From the NCBI GenBank assembly GCA_019915015.1, contig JAHBBC010000012.1, positions 1,657,281 to 1,721,280 on the forward strand: a stretch of DNA of 64,000 bases, in the 5' to 3' direction. Source of the stretch: Auriscalpium vulgare. Its lineage: Eukaryota; Basidiomycota; Agaricomycetes; Russulales; Auriscalpiaceae. The notes below the pieces were generated by a model. That model had not been told where the DNA came from and did no database searches. It was given only the letters and a program-made list of their open reading frames with translations. Position 1 is the first letter of the stretch; each line of letters begins with the position of its first letter. Shown here in pieces: positions 36,261 to 48,071 of the stretch. The translations under genes were made by a program, and so were the position numbers.

Positions 36261-37455
36261 GGTAGAAATACAGAAAATTCTCCAAGAGTGCGGGAACGCG
36301 TCAAGCTGAAGCGGGCGATGTGTGGGTTGGTGGGTGGCAAGCAGGCGAGCAGTATGGCATTTATAGGGGAAATGACTGGTCGACATAGCCATATTCCGCA
36401 ATTCACCGGAGCGAAAGCGAGTTCAACAACGGTCCTGGTGGACCGTCCATGGTCCCGAAACAACAAGAGTGACTGCCTGACTCGAGTCAAGTGTTCCTCG
36501 GATGTCTAGAATGCGGGATTCGCAATCTAATACGCGCAAGTGGCACCTCTCGACTTGATGACGATGGGAGATGCAAGGGGATAGACTAAACTGCGGCTGA
36601 TCATCATTGAACTTCGGCCAAGATCCGCTGTAGTTACGAGAGACCCCGGATAATGCGATATCCTTCCAAAGGCAAGGAAGAAATGCAGCCCCGACTCGGA
36701 GGGAAAGCGAACACAAGCATGGAGCAAGAGCGGCTGGATGCTACATGTTTCACAGGAAATTCCGCGGGTGTACGGGCCAGGGTGGCACCTCCACAAGCTG
36801 CGCAGTTAAGTCACGGTGGCCAGAAGTTGCGACCTGCAGGGTAAGCATATTCGTGTATACGTATCCTGACTCGATGGTAGGCGCCGGTCAACGGATATTG
36901 CAGCGCTCCGGTGGTCGACGCGTCCGAATTGATGCGGCTTCAGTCGTCTCCTGGACCTCGTATCGAGTTCTGCGGCGAACAATAACGCGTGGAGGGCCGC
37001 TGCGGTGCTGCGGGACCATCAATACAACACAGAACAGCCTTCCTTGTGTTTCACCGAGTCAAACATATGTCGCCACGGCAAATACTGACGTACAGAAAAT
37101 GGACGCCGCGCTACCGGAGGCGACTCGAGCGCTCGTCGTCCATGAACGGCCGGGTTCAACAAGCCTCGAGTCATGTATGAGAGGCGGAGCCTGGGCAGAG
37201 CCCGCCGCGGGTGCCGACGAGCGGCTAATACCGCCTGATTGCTGGAAAACGGCAAACGTCAGAATATATCATGACAGCCACCAGGACAATACCGTGGACA
37301 GATCTTGACGGGCGTAGAACAACAACGTATGAGGGGGCGCTCGGAATGCGGATCGACATAGCAGAGATTGTTGGGAGGAGGTAGTTGGACGTGATGGGGA
37401 GGAATGGACGACGACGGAGCTCGGAGTAGTGTTGACGAGGACAAGGAGACGTATC
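36261..37455. other. 1.2 kb upstream of dsRBD gene C up to transposon 1
   Basis: The part next to gene C holds its promoter. The rest has an open plus frame (36745-37308) with no recognisable domain. Confidence 0.4.
36360..36365 (-). promoter_or_regulatory. TATA box of dsRBD gene C
   Basis: The minus strand reads CCTATAAATGCC, 100 bp before the ATG at 36260, followed by a pyrimidine-rich leader. Confidence 0.55.
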
Positions 37456-37526
37456 AATAGGGGAGCTCAGAGTAGACCGTTTTCGTTTCCGTTTCGTTTT
37501 CAAACGCCTTTCGTTTTCGATTCGGC
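37456..37526 (+). repeat. left terminal inverted repeat of transposon 1 (71 bp)
   Basis: It starts AATAGGGGAGCTCAGAG, has a core of alternating T/C-rich CGTTTTCG blocks, and ends GATTCGGC. It is the exact reverse complement of 40776-40846. Confidence 0.95.
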
Positions 37527-37657
37527 CCGCGGCATAAGTGACCCGATGTGTGACAATCGTGTGACTTTAGGTGACGCTCGCGTTGTGCGGCGTCTTCGTG
37601 TCTCACACACTCATTCCCTCGCGATACCTCCTTAATCTACACTCTCCTACTCTCTTA

Positions 37658-39253
37658 ATGCCCCGGAAACGCGGCCGCTCGGACTCCGACCAGCCTGAGA
37701 CAGCTCCGGGCAAGAAATCCCGTGAGGAGAACATCAGCTGGGGCACAAATAAGAAGCCAAATGAGCTGCTCCTGCAGCTCATCACGGAGCTCGAACAGCC
37801 GCAAAATCGCAAGGTTATGTTTGGTAACAAGCGTGGTGAGGTATGCAGGTGGCCCACGCATCATCTGGGCTTTGTTACTGACATCTTTCCAGAAGAAAAG
37901 CGGAGAAAGTAAGGTCGCAGCGGGTCAGCGGCTTGCTCGCATCCTCTGGAAGGATGCTCCGGACTCGGATTTCGTCAGTCTGGGAGCAAAGGTGCTCGGG
38001 AAAATAAATCAGTATGTCCATACCCTTATTGGATGCCTCATACGTGCTCACAGGCTTGTGTAGGCTACGCATCACCTATCACTCCAAGGTTCGGCGCATT
38101 AAGTGCACGGGTGGAGGTGTCCTCACTGGGAATGAGGCCATCGTCGACACAGGTGATGCCGACGATGGTCCAGATGAGTATTTGGTCTGCTACATAGGGC
38201 CAGATGGCCCATCCGAGGATACCGATGCACGCCACAAGAATATCTGGCGTAAGTTCATTTTGTGATCTCCGATGAGCACGCTGGAGGCTACACATCCTGT
38301 GCAGAGGAGATCGAGGCCGAGTTCGCTGTCTTCCCCCGAATTCACGCGATCCTTGCCACCCGCCCAAATGAAAACCCGATCATCATCACGACTGGGGTTG
38401 GTCCGGACGGTCACCGCACAGTGCACTATCAGCCTCCCGACGACGCGCCACCTGTGCGGCAACCGCGCGAAGAGGACATAGACCCCGTCCTACGCGTTCA
38501 CGATGGCCCGGCGCCTCTCGCGCAAGACTCTTCTGCGACCGCACCCGGCCCGGGATCGCCACCGCAGACGCCACACACTCCCAAAGAGAACCGCGTGCCG
38601 CCCTCGTCGCAAGCAAGTGCGAAGAAGACTCCCGCACACCTGTCGGAAGAGAAGCTGGAGAGCTTGAAGGGTCGCTTCAAGCCCACGTCACGCACCGGCA
38701 TTCAAGACATACTGAAGGAGTCCATCGAGTAAGTAATACTAGTTGTTGGTAATGCACGTGGACTAATTCATGTGGCAGGCGTAGCTTTGCGGTGTCAAAG
38801 GAAGAGAACATCCGCAAAGCTGTCGACAGGCTGCGCGATGACATGAATAGTCTTCGCCAAGACGCTCGCGATCGCCACGACCGCCTCTTTCGTGAGCTGC
38901 AGATTGGCTTGTGGACGAACGATGAGTATCGCCGCAAGTCGGAAGCACTTGACGATGACCTTCAGCTGCAGCTTCAAGATCTCCGTGAAAATATATCGCG
39001 CCTTCAGAATCCTCCTCTGGTTGTCGCCGCCGCTACGCCCGCTCGTTCCATCTCACGCACGGGCTCTATGTCAACCGCTGCATCGACGCCTTCATCTCTG
39101 CCGCGCGCATCGACACCTCCGGATGATGAGCCCGAGAGCGAGATGACAAGCCAGAGAGAAAATAGTCCTCCCTGGGATGAGAGCCAGTTGGACAGAGATC
39201 TTGGACGAGGATCATCTGTGGTTCCAGACGAGTTGGAGCGAGGCTTAGTCTGA
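37658..39253 (+). CDS. transposon companion protein (putative DNA-binding, Harbinger-type ORF)
   Basis: Five exons splice in phase from ATG 37658 to TGA 39251-39253. The N-terminus is basic (MPRKRGRSDSDQPE, then a KKSREENISW segment) followed by a helical region (KVAAGQRLARILWKDA), where Harbinger companions carry a Myb/SANT-like DNA-binding domain; I see no clear trihelix, so that role is inference. The middle is proline-rich and disordered. The C-terminal part is a coiled-coil-like helix (KEENIRKAVDRLRDDMNSLR onward). In known Harbinger elements the companion binds the element ends and helps import the transposase. Confidence 0.75.
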
Positions 39254-39459
39254 TCATTTTGCTTTGTCCTTTCTAACTGCAGCCTCTCATTTAATGCTAC
39301 ACAGTCCTTTCTTCTTTCTGATTATATCTCTCTTACTCTTTACAATCTCAGATTTAATCTTGTTCATTTATACAAGTCCTGCTCGTTGAGCGGCTACTAT
39401 TTCTGCCACAAGGCCACGTCTCCTAGCCTCGCAATCATCATCCTCTGTGATATCATCAT
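39254..39459. other. convergent 3' space inside transposon 1
   Basis: 206 bp, T/C-rich, separate the two convergent stops. It probably carries both polyadenylation regions. Confidence 0.5.
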
Positions 39460-40690
39460 CTATAGGATCATCTGGCTCCCCCTATCGTCCTCTTCCTGAG
39501 CACGTGAGTGCCAAGTCGCAAAGCTTGTCCCACTCGCCCATCCTTCGATGTCGAGCACTGCGTTGTGCAAGATGATGCAACATGAAATCCACCGACACGC
39601 TCGTATATGGTCCCGATTGTAACGGATATTGAGCCGTAAGCCACGAAGGGATTGCCATCGGCCCTTGAGTGCACCCATGGTGTGTTCAGAGCGAACGCGT
39701 AGGCGAGCTACGTGTTTGTCGAATAAGGCATTTGAGCGGTCTAACGACGCTGGTTTCTTGTGAACTGGGATGGTCCGCGAGCTGACAGGGTACGCAGAGT
39801 CACCCCATGCAAACTCGTCACCTCTGAAGAACCAGTCGGTATGCTTGACAGCTGCAGTATGCTCAAATGCAGATGCATCATGAGCAGAACCGGTCATGCC
39901 AAGCGAATAGTCAACGATTCGTAGATTCGACGGTGTATTGCCAATCTGTGTACAGATATGTCAGTCAGGAGCTATTAGAAGATATCCAGCATACCTGGAC
40001 GTTGAACCCATAGTTGCACTTCCTTGTGTAGTACGCGTCACCGTCGAGGCCGGGGCGACTGTACAGGACAACAATTGTCCCGTCGTACATCACCCATCCC
40101 TCCCTCCAGGTGGATCCCGTGAAACCAAGCTGCTCATCAATCCACCTTTTCTCGACCTCTTTCTCCTCCTCTGTTAGCGGCCGTACAAACATCCCATGCA
40201 AGGACATCAGCGCCTCCTGACATCTCTCCGTGTATAGCTCCACAGCGCCCTCTGAACAGCCCGCTGCACGGCTGATATCCTCGAGAGATGCGCCATTGCC
40301 ATAGCGACCCATACGGTACAGGGTCACCGCTAATTGCGTTCGGATATCCTCCTGCGGGGTGTTCGAGTTGTTCTGGAATACGGGATGACCCTCGATGAGG
40401 CCAAGGATAGTGTCGAAGACGTGGGGAGAGACACGGAGCATGTTGATAAAGCGGTGGTGATGGGCAGGATCCTGTGCATACTCCCATGCAAGCTGGAGAT
40501 TGCCGGCTTTAACGACGGGAGGACGGGGGTTGATGTAGCGGGAGGATAGGATGGTGTGAAGGATTGAGCTATCGCGTTGGAGCTGCTCCATCATAGCTGT
40601 GGCTGAAGATGGAGGCATGAGTGCCATCTGGATAGCCATATATGTGATGTATGCGTCGATAATCTCATCGTGGTAGGTAGCACGGGCCAT
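39460..40690 (-). CDS. PIF/Harbinger-like DDE transposase
   Basis: Two exons (39995-40690 and 39460-39945) are joined across a 49-bp intron, giving about 390 residues. The N-terminus has a helix-turn-helix-like part (GNGASLEDISRAAGCSEGAV). The catalytic acids of the DDE_Tnp_4 fold are all visible: D in VMYDGTIVVLY, D in FAWGDSAYPVS and E in VRSEHTMGALKGRWQSLRG. Also typical are YYTRKCNYGFNVQ, LRIVDYSLGMTGSAHDASAF and the CCIILHN near the end. The stop is TAG at 39460-39462. No frame breaks are seen, so it could be active. Confidence 0.9.
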
Positions 40691-40775
40691 GGCTGGTGGA
40701 AGAGCTCGAAAGCAATGGCGGCGGTGTCGCGCAGCGGCGTAGATTGAGTGACATTATGTAATATCACGCCGGGGC

Positions 40776-40846
40776 GCCGAATCGAAAACGAAAGGCGTTT
40801 GAAAACGAAACGGAAACGAAAACGGTCTACTCTGAGCTCCCCTATT
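40776..40846 (-). repeat. right terminal inverted repeat of transposon 1 (71 bp)
   Basis: It is the exact reverse complement of the left repeat, ending CTCCCCTATT at 40846. Confidence 0.95.
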
Positions 40847-41317
40847 ATTGTGCGAGGAGTGGACCGAGGCGACCTGCAGGGTGCGATGGGTGGTCTGGCA
40901 CATGGTTGTGAGTCGGAGGTTGAAAGATGTCACGGGGATAGCCGGTCGCTGAGATGCGAAGTGCGAACTGTCCGAGTCCCCGCCCTGCTTCACCGCCTCC
41001 ATCTCGTCTGTCCATCCCCGCGCCGTCCTCGTCGTCGTCGTCGGCCTCAGTGCTCATTGCTGCACTCGGGTCTTCCCCTCAAACGTTGCTGAGCCAAGCC
41101 CCTCCCAACCCACTCATCAGGGCCGCTTCCCACGCCCAATCAAACTTGATTCAGGCCCTCTCAGGACTCTGGTCTCTTGCTGTCGTCCAAGACGTCGTAC
41201 GTGTTCTTCATCCTCGCTGCTCGTTCCTTATTCAGTATCTTTTGCTTAGCCAAAAGTCTCTGTCTCGTCAAATCGCATCACTGCGACTTCAATTCGTAAC
41301 CCATCCTCCTCACAGTC
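40847..41317. promoter_or_regulatory. upstream region of the G-beta gene
   Basis: This 471-bp stretch between the transposon end and the ATG must contain the promoter and 5' untranslated region of the G-beta gene. A Ser/Pro-coding-like open frame crosses it but has no supported start or splice into the gene. Confidence 0.5.
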
Positions 41318-42569
41318 ATGTCGCAAGGTCAGGGTGATATCCAGGAGAGGATTGCTGCTGCTCGTCGCGAAGCAGACAGCTTGAAGGAGAGGATCAGAGC
41401 GAAACGCGAGTCGTCGGCTGATACGAGCTGTGCGTAGTTCTCTACCGCGTTCCTGCGATTCACTCACATGTCCCATCACCAGTACGAGCGATGGCAGCGG
41501 AGGTCGACCCGTTGCCCCGTATAGTCATGCGCCCTCGCCGTGCTCTCAGGGGACATCTCGCCAAGATATATGCCATGCACTGGGCAACTGACAAGAGACA
41601 TCTCGTGTCCGCTTCTCAAGACGGAAAACTCATTGTTTGGGACGCCTACACCACGAACAAAGTGCACGCCATCCCCCTCCGCTCAAGTTGGGTCATGACC
41701 TGCGCCTATTCGCCATCCGGAAACTTCGTTGCGTGCGGTGGGTTGGACAACATCTGCTCAATTTACAACCTGCACACCAAGGAGGGCAACAGCATCAAGG
41801 GGGCGCGGGAGCTGAGCGCTCACTCTGGCTACCTTCATGCTGCCGATTCATCAACGACCGGCAAATCGTCACTAGCTCCGGCGACATGACCTGCATGCTC
41901 TGGGATATTGAGGCCGGCGTCCGTGTCGTGGAATTTAGCGATCACACGGGAGACGTGATGAGGTGTGCGATACACTCATAGATAGGAGCATATTCTCACC
42001 TCGTCGACAGTCTCTCCTTGGGCCCAAACCCGAACACGTTTGTTTCTGGTGCCTGTGACGCGACGGCCAAGCTCTGGGATATCCGCAGCGGCAAGGCTAC
42101 CCAGACCTTCACTGGTCATGAGTCGGATATCAACGCCGTCCAGTACGTGTTTTAGTGACCACGCCTGGATTTGACTGAACTCTTGGCTCGTCTAGATTCT
42201 TCCCCAACGGCGACGCGTTCGCGACTGGCTCGGACGATGCATCCTGCCGGTTATTCGACATCCGCGCGGACCGCGAGCTGAACGCCTACACGCACGACAA
42301 CATCCTGTGCGGTATCACGTCCGTCGCGTTCTCCATCTCCGGACGGATCCTCTTCGGTGGGTATGATGATTGGACGTGCAATGTCTGGGACACATTGAAA
42401 GGAGAGCGTGTTGGCGTTCTCACCGGACATGAGAATCGCGTCTCCTGCTTGGGTGTCAGCACAGACGGCATGGCGCTCTGCACTGGTAGCTGGGATAGCA
42501 CGCTTAAGGTCCGTTCATCAATGTTCGCATTCCAGGCGCATGTTGACAGAGAAACAGGTTTGGGCGTAA
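41318..42569 (+). CDS. GPB1: heterotrimeric G-protein beta subunit
   Basis: This is the G-beta of the pheromone/cAMP signalling G protein at the plasma membrane. The N-terminal coiled coil [20 protein letters not shown] binds G-gamma. Then come [20 protein letters not shown] and seven WD40 blades with typical ends ([53 protein letters not shown]). The last intron (42508 to 42557) leads to a four-codon exon, GTT TGG GCG TAA. The length of about 350 residues is normal. The gene symbol is by family role. Transposon 1 ends 471 bp upstream. Confidence 0.95.
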
Positions 42570-43053
42570 CTTGCATAATGTCCTTTGTAGCGCGCCACAT
42601 ACCCCTCCATTGCTGGGAACGAATTCCAGGCCGTCGCCATGTCCTGTATCTCTCGTTTTATATCATGTCACCTAGCTGGCTACCTCTCGCCATTTTCGAG
42701 TCTGTCACTACCGTCATTCCTTGTTACCGTCAGCTTCCAAGTTCTTGTGCTATACAATGGGTTTTTCTAGCGCCTTCCTCGTCTTCCTGCTCGTCTCACA
42801 TTCTTATGTCTCTCCAAAGTATTGTCGTTCGTAGTTGCGTTATATATTTCCCCAGAAACACATTCAGTCTTGGATTCAAACTTATCGAGCGCCGGACCCC
42901 GGTGATCGAAGAAGATAGCACGTGGTTGCCGGCGGCCAGGTAACGCGACGCGACACGTCTCACTCGCACAGTCCCCTACGCCTACCCTGTCATTCGTAAC
43001 GTTCTTCGACGACGACCCCGCTGTGAAGCTCTTCCAAACGTCCAGACCAGTCC
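42570..43053. other. 484-bp intergenic space
   Basis: It holds the 3' flank of the G-beta gene and the promoter of the coiled-coil gene. It is pyrimidine-rich on the plus strand. No gene is seen. Confidence 0.5.
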
Positions 43054-45765
43054 ATGTCAGAAGACGACCGTGCGGCGAAGACGGCCAGAGCGCGCGCACT
43101 TGTTGGTACATCGAATGGTGCCATGGCCGATGTCTGACCGTTGTTATCCAGCTCAACAAGAGAAACAGCAGAAGAAGAGCGGCGTCGGGGCGAGTGCGCC
43201 GTCGCCTACGCCTGGGTCGCCGCTTGTCAGAGCGTACTCTCCAGCACCATCTCCTCCGGTGCCTGACGATGACAAGACCGCCTTGGGAGACATGTGCGTT
43301 GTGCCCTGCTCTTCGTCGGTGACTTGCTCAGAATGCCTTGCATAGCTTCTCAAAGCCGAGTGTCGACAATACGGACGCGGAATCCCCTGGCTTGCATCCC
43401 TGCCTCGGGTGGGCACCCGTCTGTAGTCTCGCCACCAGTCATCTCGCCCATACATTCGCCATCACCGAGACCTGCACAAACTGCGGCCCCAGTAGCTCCT
43501 TCTATTTCGGCATCACCAGCGCCACCGTCACCAGCCTCAGTCTCCAACACAGTGCATACAGCCGCAAGTGCGTCGCCTACCGCACAGGATGAGGAAATAC
43601 GTTCACTTCGTTCCGAAATTCAAAACCAGCAGCAGACCATTTCCCTGTTGGTCTCAGAGAAAGCGTCGCTGAGTGCTGTTGTAGAGCAGCTAGGTGGTAT
43701 TGAAGCCAGTACGCTCCATTGCATATGTTCCCTGGACCCAACTGACAGAAGCTCTATTTCAAGAGGCGAGGGAAGCGGAATCCCTTTTGGCGGAGGAACG
43801 TGCTGCCTCCCAAAGACTGCGGGCACATGCCGAGCAGCTCGAGACCGCGGCAACTTCGAATGCCGCTCGTATCGAAGACCTTTCACACAGAACGAAGGAG
43901 CTTGGAGACCACATCGTGATCAAGTAAGTATATCGTCATTATCATCTTCTCTGGGACTCATTAATATGTGCAGGGACGGGAATTACAACTGACGAAGGGC
44001 TCCGCGGAGGAGTACAAGGCTAATGCCGAACGATACTTGCGACGTGTGCGTGAACTGGAGGATCAGATCCAAAGTGACGACCGCGTAGAGCGGTTAGAAG
44101 CCTCGCTGCAGAATGTCCAAGATCGCGCCAGCGAGCTCGAATTTCAGCTGTCAAAACTCAAGCAGGTTAGGGAGCACCTCATGTTTGGAGTGCGCATATA
44201 ATATTAATGCCAGCATCACACAGGCCCATGCTTCTCTCAAAGCCGACCGCGACGAGATCGAGTCCGAGCTGCGTGCCCGAGAACAGTCGGAGGCGGAGTG
44301 GGCAGGAAAGCATGCTGATCTCGAGGGGCAGCACGGGCAACTCCAGGCTCAACTCAAGTCCATCACAGCGGGTGCAGACGCTCTTTCCCGGGACAAATGA
44401 CCTCCACGCTCAGCTTGCCGAAGCCCAAAACGCGCTTGTCGCACTGCAGGATTCATCCTCGCGAACAGCCGCTGACCACGCCGCCGCCAATAGGCAGATA
44501 ATGTCGCTGCAAAACGAGCTGCGCACGGCGACACGGCGTGCAGAGGAGGCAGAGCGGATCCAGCAGGACCTGCAGGCAGAAGGCACATCCCTGATGCGAT
44601 CCCTGGAGGAGATGCGGCCGAAGATCGTGAATCACCCAACGCGAAGCTCGAACTGACAGACAAGATCGCCGGGCTGGAGCGTTCCCTCCGTGAGCGCGAC
44701 GGGGTCATTGCGCAGCTGGAGTCGTCCCTGCAGGAATCCCAAGATCAGCACGAATCGGTGCAGGCGCAGCTGCAAGATGCCGAGCTCAAGCGGGAGCAGG
44801 ACCGCTCCGCCTCGCAGGAAAATCTGGTCGAGCTGCAGCGCGGGTACACCGAGCTGCAGAGCGAGCTCGCGGACGCGCACGCCAGCGTCCGCGACCTGGA
44901 GCTCGACCGCGCGAGCCAGCGCCAGCTCGCGAGCAAGCAGTCCGACGAAATCGACCGGGCGTGCGGACGTCGCACCGTCTGAAGGAGGAGGCGGCGGCAC
45001 TGCGCCACGAGCTGGAGGAGCGCGAGCTCGCAAAAACGGAGCACGACGACTTCCTCGAGCGCGCGCGCGCGGACGTCGAGGGCCTGCGCGCCGATGTGAC
45101 GGCGAAGGACGAGGAGATCGAGCAGCTGCGCGCCGAGCTGTCCGCCGCCGCCGCGCACCCCTTATCGCCCTCGCTGGACAGGGAGATGCTGAGCTCCCTG
45201 AAGCAGCAGCACCACCTGGAGCTGTCCGCCGCGCAGTCGCAGATACGCGCCCTCCAGACGACCGTCTTCGAGGCGGAGGCGCTGGCCCACAGCTTCCAGA
45301 AGCAGATCAACACCCTCGAGGAGCAGCTCGCGCAGCTCCGCGCGACGCCGCGCACGCGGCCGTTCTCGCCTGAGACCCGTCGCGGCCGTCGAGCCGGGCG
45401 CGCAACGGCTCGGACGACCTGCGGCGTGCTTCCCTCACCTCGCGGAGGAGCAGCGGCGGCGTCCCACCCCTATCCAGCCAGCCCGTCTTTGGGGCCAACC
45501 TGTCCCCGGAGACGCGGCACAAACGCAGGGTCAGTCTCGGCATGCTCAAGGCCCGGATCGACAGCGAGGTGGCGGCCACGTCGCACCCGTCCTCACGGGC
45601 CATTTCACCGCTCCCTGCCGTCGGCGAGGGCCACTCGCCCCCGCCTGCCGTCGCCGAGCCGCCATTTCACTCGGGCGGCATCACCGCATTCAAACGGCCA
45701 CAGTTCTTGACGAATCACACGTGTTCTGGTGCCACTCGTGTCGTGGCGAGCTCGTCATTTTGTAA
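43054..45765 (+). CDS. golgin-like coiled-coil protein (five apparent frame breaks)
   Basis: It starts MSEDDRAAKTARARALVAQQ and then KQQKKSG, a basic, helical tip resembling the p115-binding N-terminus of GM130-type golgins. A Pro/Ser-rich linker follows, then about 550 residues of continuous heptad coiled coil (for example EDQIQSDDRVERLEASLQNV), and a short C-terminus with SHVFWCHSCRGELVIL. Spliced introns are consistent up to about 44390. After that the frame must change five times (near 44393, 44637, 44963, 45385 and 45703). Four of these can be repaired by one added base and one (44393) by removing one base. I therefore read it as one gene with sequence errors, or less likely a young pseudogene. 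A Golgi tether role is inferred from coiled coil and N-terminus only. Confidence 0.65.
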
Positions 45766-45930
45766 CCGCAATATGGAACGTCGATATATATATATGTGTA
45801 CCCTACTATGGAGTGCTAAATGGTGATACAAGATATCGTGAATGAACCCGACGTATTAGAAGACCGCGTTATGTTAGGTGAGTTGAGAGTCCATAGGCAA
45901 GATAGCCGGCGTGAAAGGCATCCGATGTCG

Positions 45931-48071
45931 TCACAGCGCTCCGGTGCGCTTGGTCCTTAGATTTCGAAGCTTCTGCAGCAGATCCTGATAGCAAAGATGA
46001 GGGAAAGTACGGACGGGATAGAAAAAAGAACACACCTGGACTTCCTCCGGGCGAAGACTGCCCTTGTGACCGTCTTCTTGAACGCCGTGTTCGATGCTCT
46101 CCAGGATGTCCCGAACAGGTCGCGGTAATCGACCCCAAAGAAGTTGGTCAACTTTGCCGCCCTGCGGCGGCGCCTTTGGAACGAGACCATTTCCGCGTCT
46201 GCGGACCCGAGTTGGAACTGCGAGGCCAGGGAGAGGGTAGACGATCGGGTGGGCAAAGAGCGCCTGCGCTCTGCACGGATGCTCCGGGCATCGGCCTCAA
46301 ACGGCGGCTGCGGAGTTGTGGGGGAGCTCTCGTCGACATCGGGTAGCTCATTTGTGATGAACTGGTGCAGCTCCGCCAGCGATTCCCTATCGTCCTGCAG
46401 GCGGCCGCGTGAGTAAAGTTCCATGAATACTGGTTGTCAGGCGCCATGCTCACCCGGTCCATGATGTCATTAAGCGAGTTGAGAGAGTGCCGGTAGTGCT
46501 GGTAGATCGCCGACGTCCGGTTGGCGGGGGAGAAGACGAGGGGGGACGTTGAGGTCTGCGAGCTGCCCGAGCTTTCGTGGTCGAGGAGGAGATTCTGGCT
46601 CGATTCGGAGCGGCTGGAGCGGCTGCTGAGACGATGCGCCTTGGAGTTGCTGCTGCTGACGGGGCGGCCCTTCTTGTTGATGTAGGCGGTCTGATTCATG
46701 TTGCGCCCGGTAGGGGACGAGGGGAGGCCGCCGGGGGAGGAGGGGTCGCGCTCGAGGGACGAGACCCGGACGGGCTCGAAGGTGATGGGAGATGACGAGG
46801 GAATTGGCGAGTGGCGCGTGTGATAGAGCGTCTGCGGCGGCTGGACGCCGAACATCTGGGGAGAGAATTAGAGACGCTGCCGGCGGGGCAGAATGTACAC
46901 GGGGGGGAGACGGACCTTCTCCATCTTGACAGCGCGGCGGACATTGATCGCCTTTTCGCGGTCGTCGAGGTCCTCCTTGACCCTGTCGAGGTCGTCGTAC
47001 CAGGTGCTCTTGAGCTCTGCGGCGGAGGAGCTGCGCCTGCGGAGACGGGGCCTGTCTGTCTGAGCGTCGGGGGCCATGGGCGGGGAGGGAGGGCTGTGAG
47101 TCTGTGAAGCCGAGGACGAGGCCGGGGGGGACGCGGGAGCCGAGGAAACGATGGAGCTTTGCGAGCTTTTCCCTGTTGCGCCTGTGCTGGTCGAGGGGGT
47201 CGTGGGGGAGGAAGGCGAGTTGGGAGAAGAGGCCGAGGGGGAAGGGGAAGGGGAGCGCCTGCCGGGGGCGGCGCGTGACGTGCTTCGACGCGGTCGTCTG
47301 TCTCATCGTCCGACAGATCGATAAACGACCCAGCCTCGGTCCCTCCGACTCCCTGCGCCGCCGCCCGCGCCTGCCCGCCCCGCGCGGCCGCGTCAGACTC
47401 TCCCACTGCGCCTCCTCGATCCCCACGCGCGTCCACGGCGCACTGAACCGCCGGCCGCCCACCGCAGACATGGGAGACGCCCAGCGCGATGCCGGGGCCG
47501 GCGCCGGGGGCTTCCTCGTCGCCCGCAAAGGAAGGGGCTGCGATGTGCGGACGGGGGATCGCGCTGGCGCGGGGAGACGGAGAGCGGGGACGGGGTCTCG
47601 CCAAAGACCTTTGCGAGCTTGCGGGACCTGCGGACGAGATCTGCGCGGGTGTGGGGGGCGAGCGTGTTTGTGGTGGGCGGGAGGCGGGGGGCGGGGGCTG
47701 GGCGTGGTGGGTCGGCGCCTGGGGAAGGTTGTGCGGAGATGGATCGACGGAAGCTGGGCTTGGGCGTGTTTGGCAGCGGGGCTTGGGGCTGTTATTGGGC
47801 GCGAAGGCCTGTCGACATGTGAGCGGCAGACGCGCACGGGACGGGAAGCACCCACCGTGGTGATGCGAATCTGCGATCGCCGGGGGACACTCGCAGGCGG
47901 CGCTGGGAACAGCGGCACCGTCCAGTCCTCCGACTCTTCCGCGGGCGACGGCGACCGTGCCACGCGCGAGTCCGACGAGGGCCCAAACTCGGGCGAGTCG
48001 GGCGAGTGCAGATCGATGAACGAGTCGCGCGAGCCTGCAGACTGCACGTCGCGGGAGGGCCGCCGGGCCAT
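45931..48071 (-). CDS. fungal protein with three KLxxFxG motifs (several apparent frame breaks)
   Basis: I do not recognise a named family. The ATG at 48071 opens MARRPSRDVQSAGSRDSFID, a Ser/Pro-rich disordered start. Three similar basic motifs occur: LVRRSRKLAKVFGETPS (about 47630), RREKLAKLHRFLGSRVPP-like (about 47160) and RRAAKLTNFFGVDYRDLFG (about 46130). Between them are STWYDDLDRVKEDLDDREKA and IYQHYRHSLNSLNDIMDR. The end is DLLQKLRNLRTKRTGAL with TGA at 45931-45933. To keep these pieces in one chain the frame must shift at least four times, for example at 46110 and 47780. It may be a cell-polarity or scaffold protein; that is only a guess from composition. Confidence 0.55.

Larger units (their letters stand above)
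37456..40846. mobile_element. PIF/Harbinger-like DNA transposon, apparently complete (3,391 bp)
   Basis: Two 71-bp terminal inverted repeats, identical base for base, enclose two convergent spliced genes with intact frames: a DDE transposase (-) and a companion protein (+). This two-gene layout is what PIF/Harbinger elements have. The flanks do not show the usual 3-bp TWA duplication; with the inner edge of the repeat read as GGGGAGC there is TA on both sides, or AT if read as AGGGGAGC. The perfect repeats and intact genes indicate a recent insertion. Confidence 0.88.

Noticed and set aside
36745..37308. Plus-strand open frame of 187 codons beside transposon 1
   Set aside because: No recognisable motif and mixed codon use; kept only as an intergenic remark.
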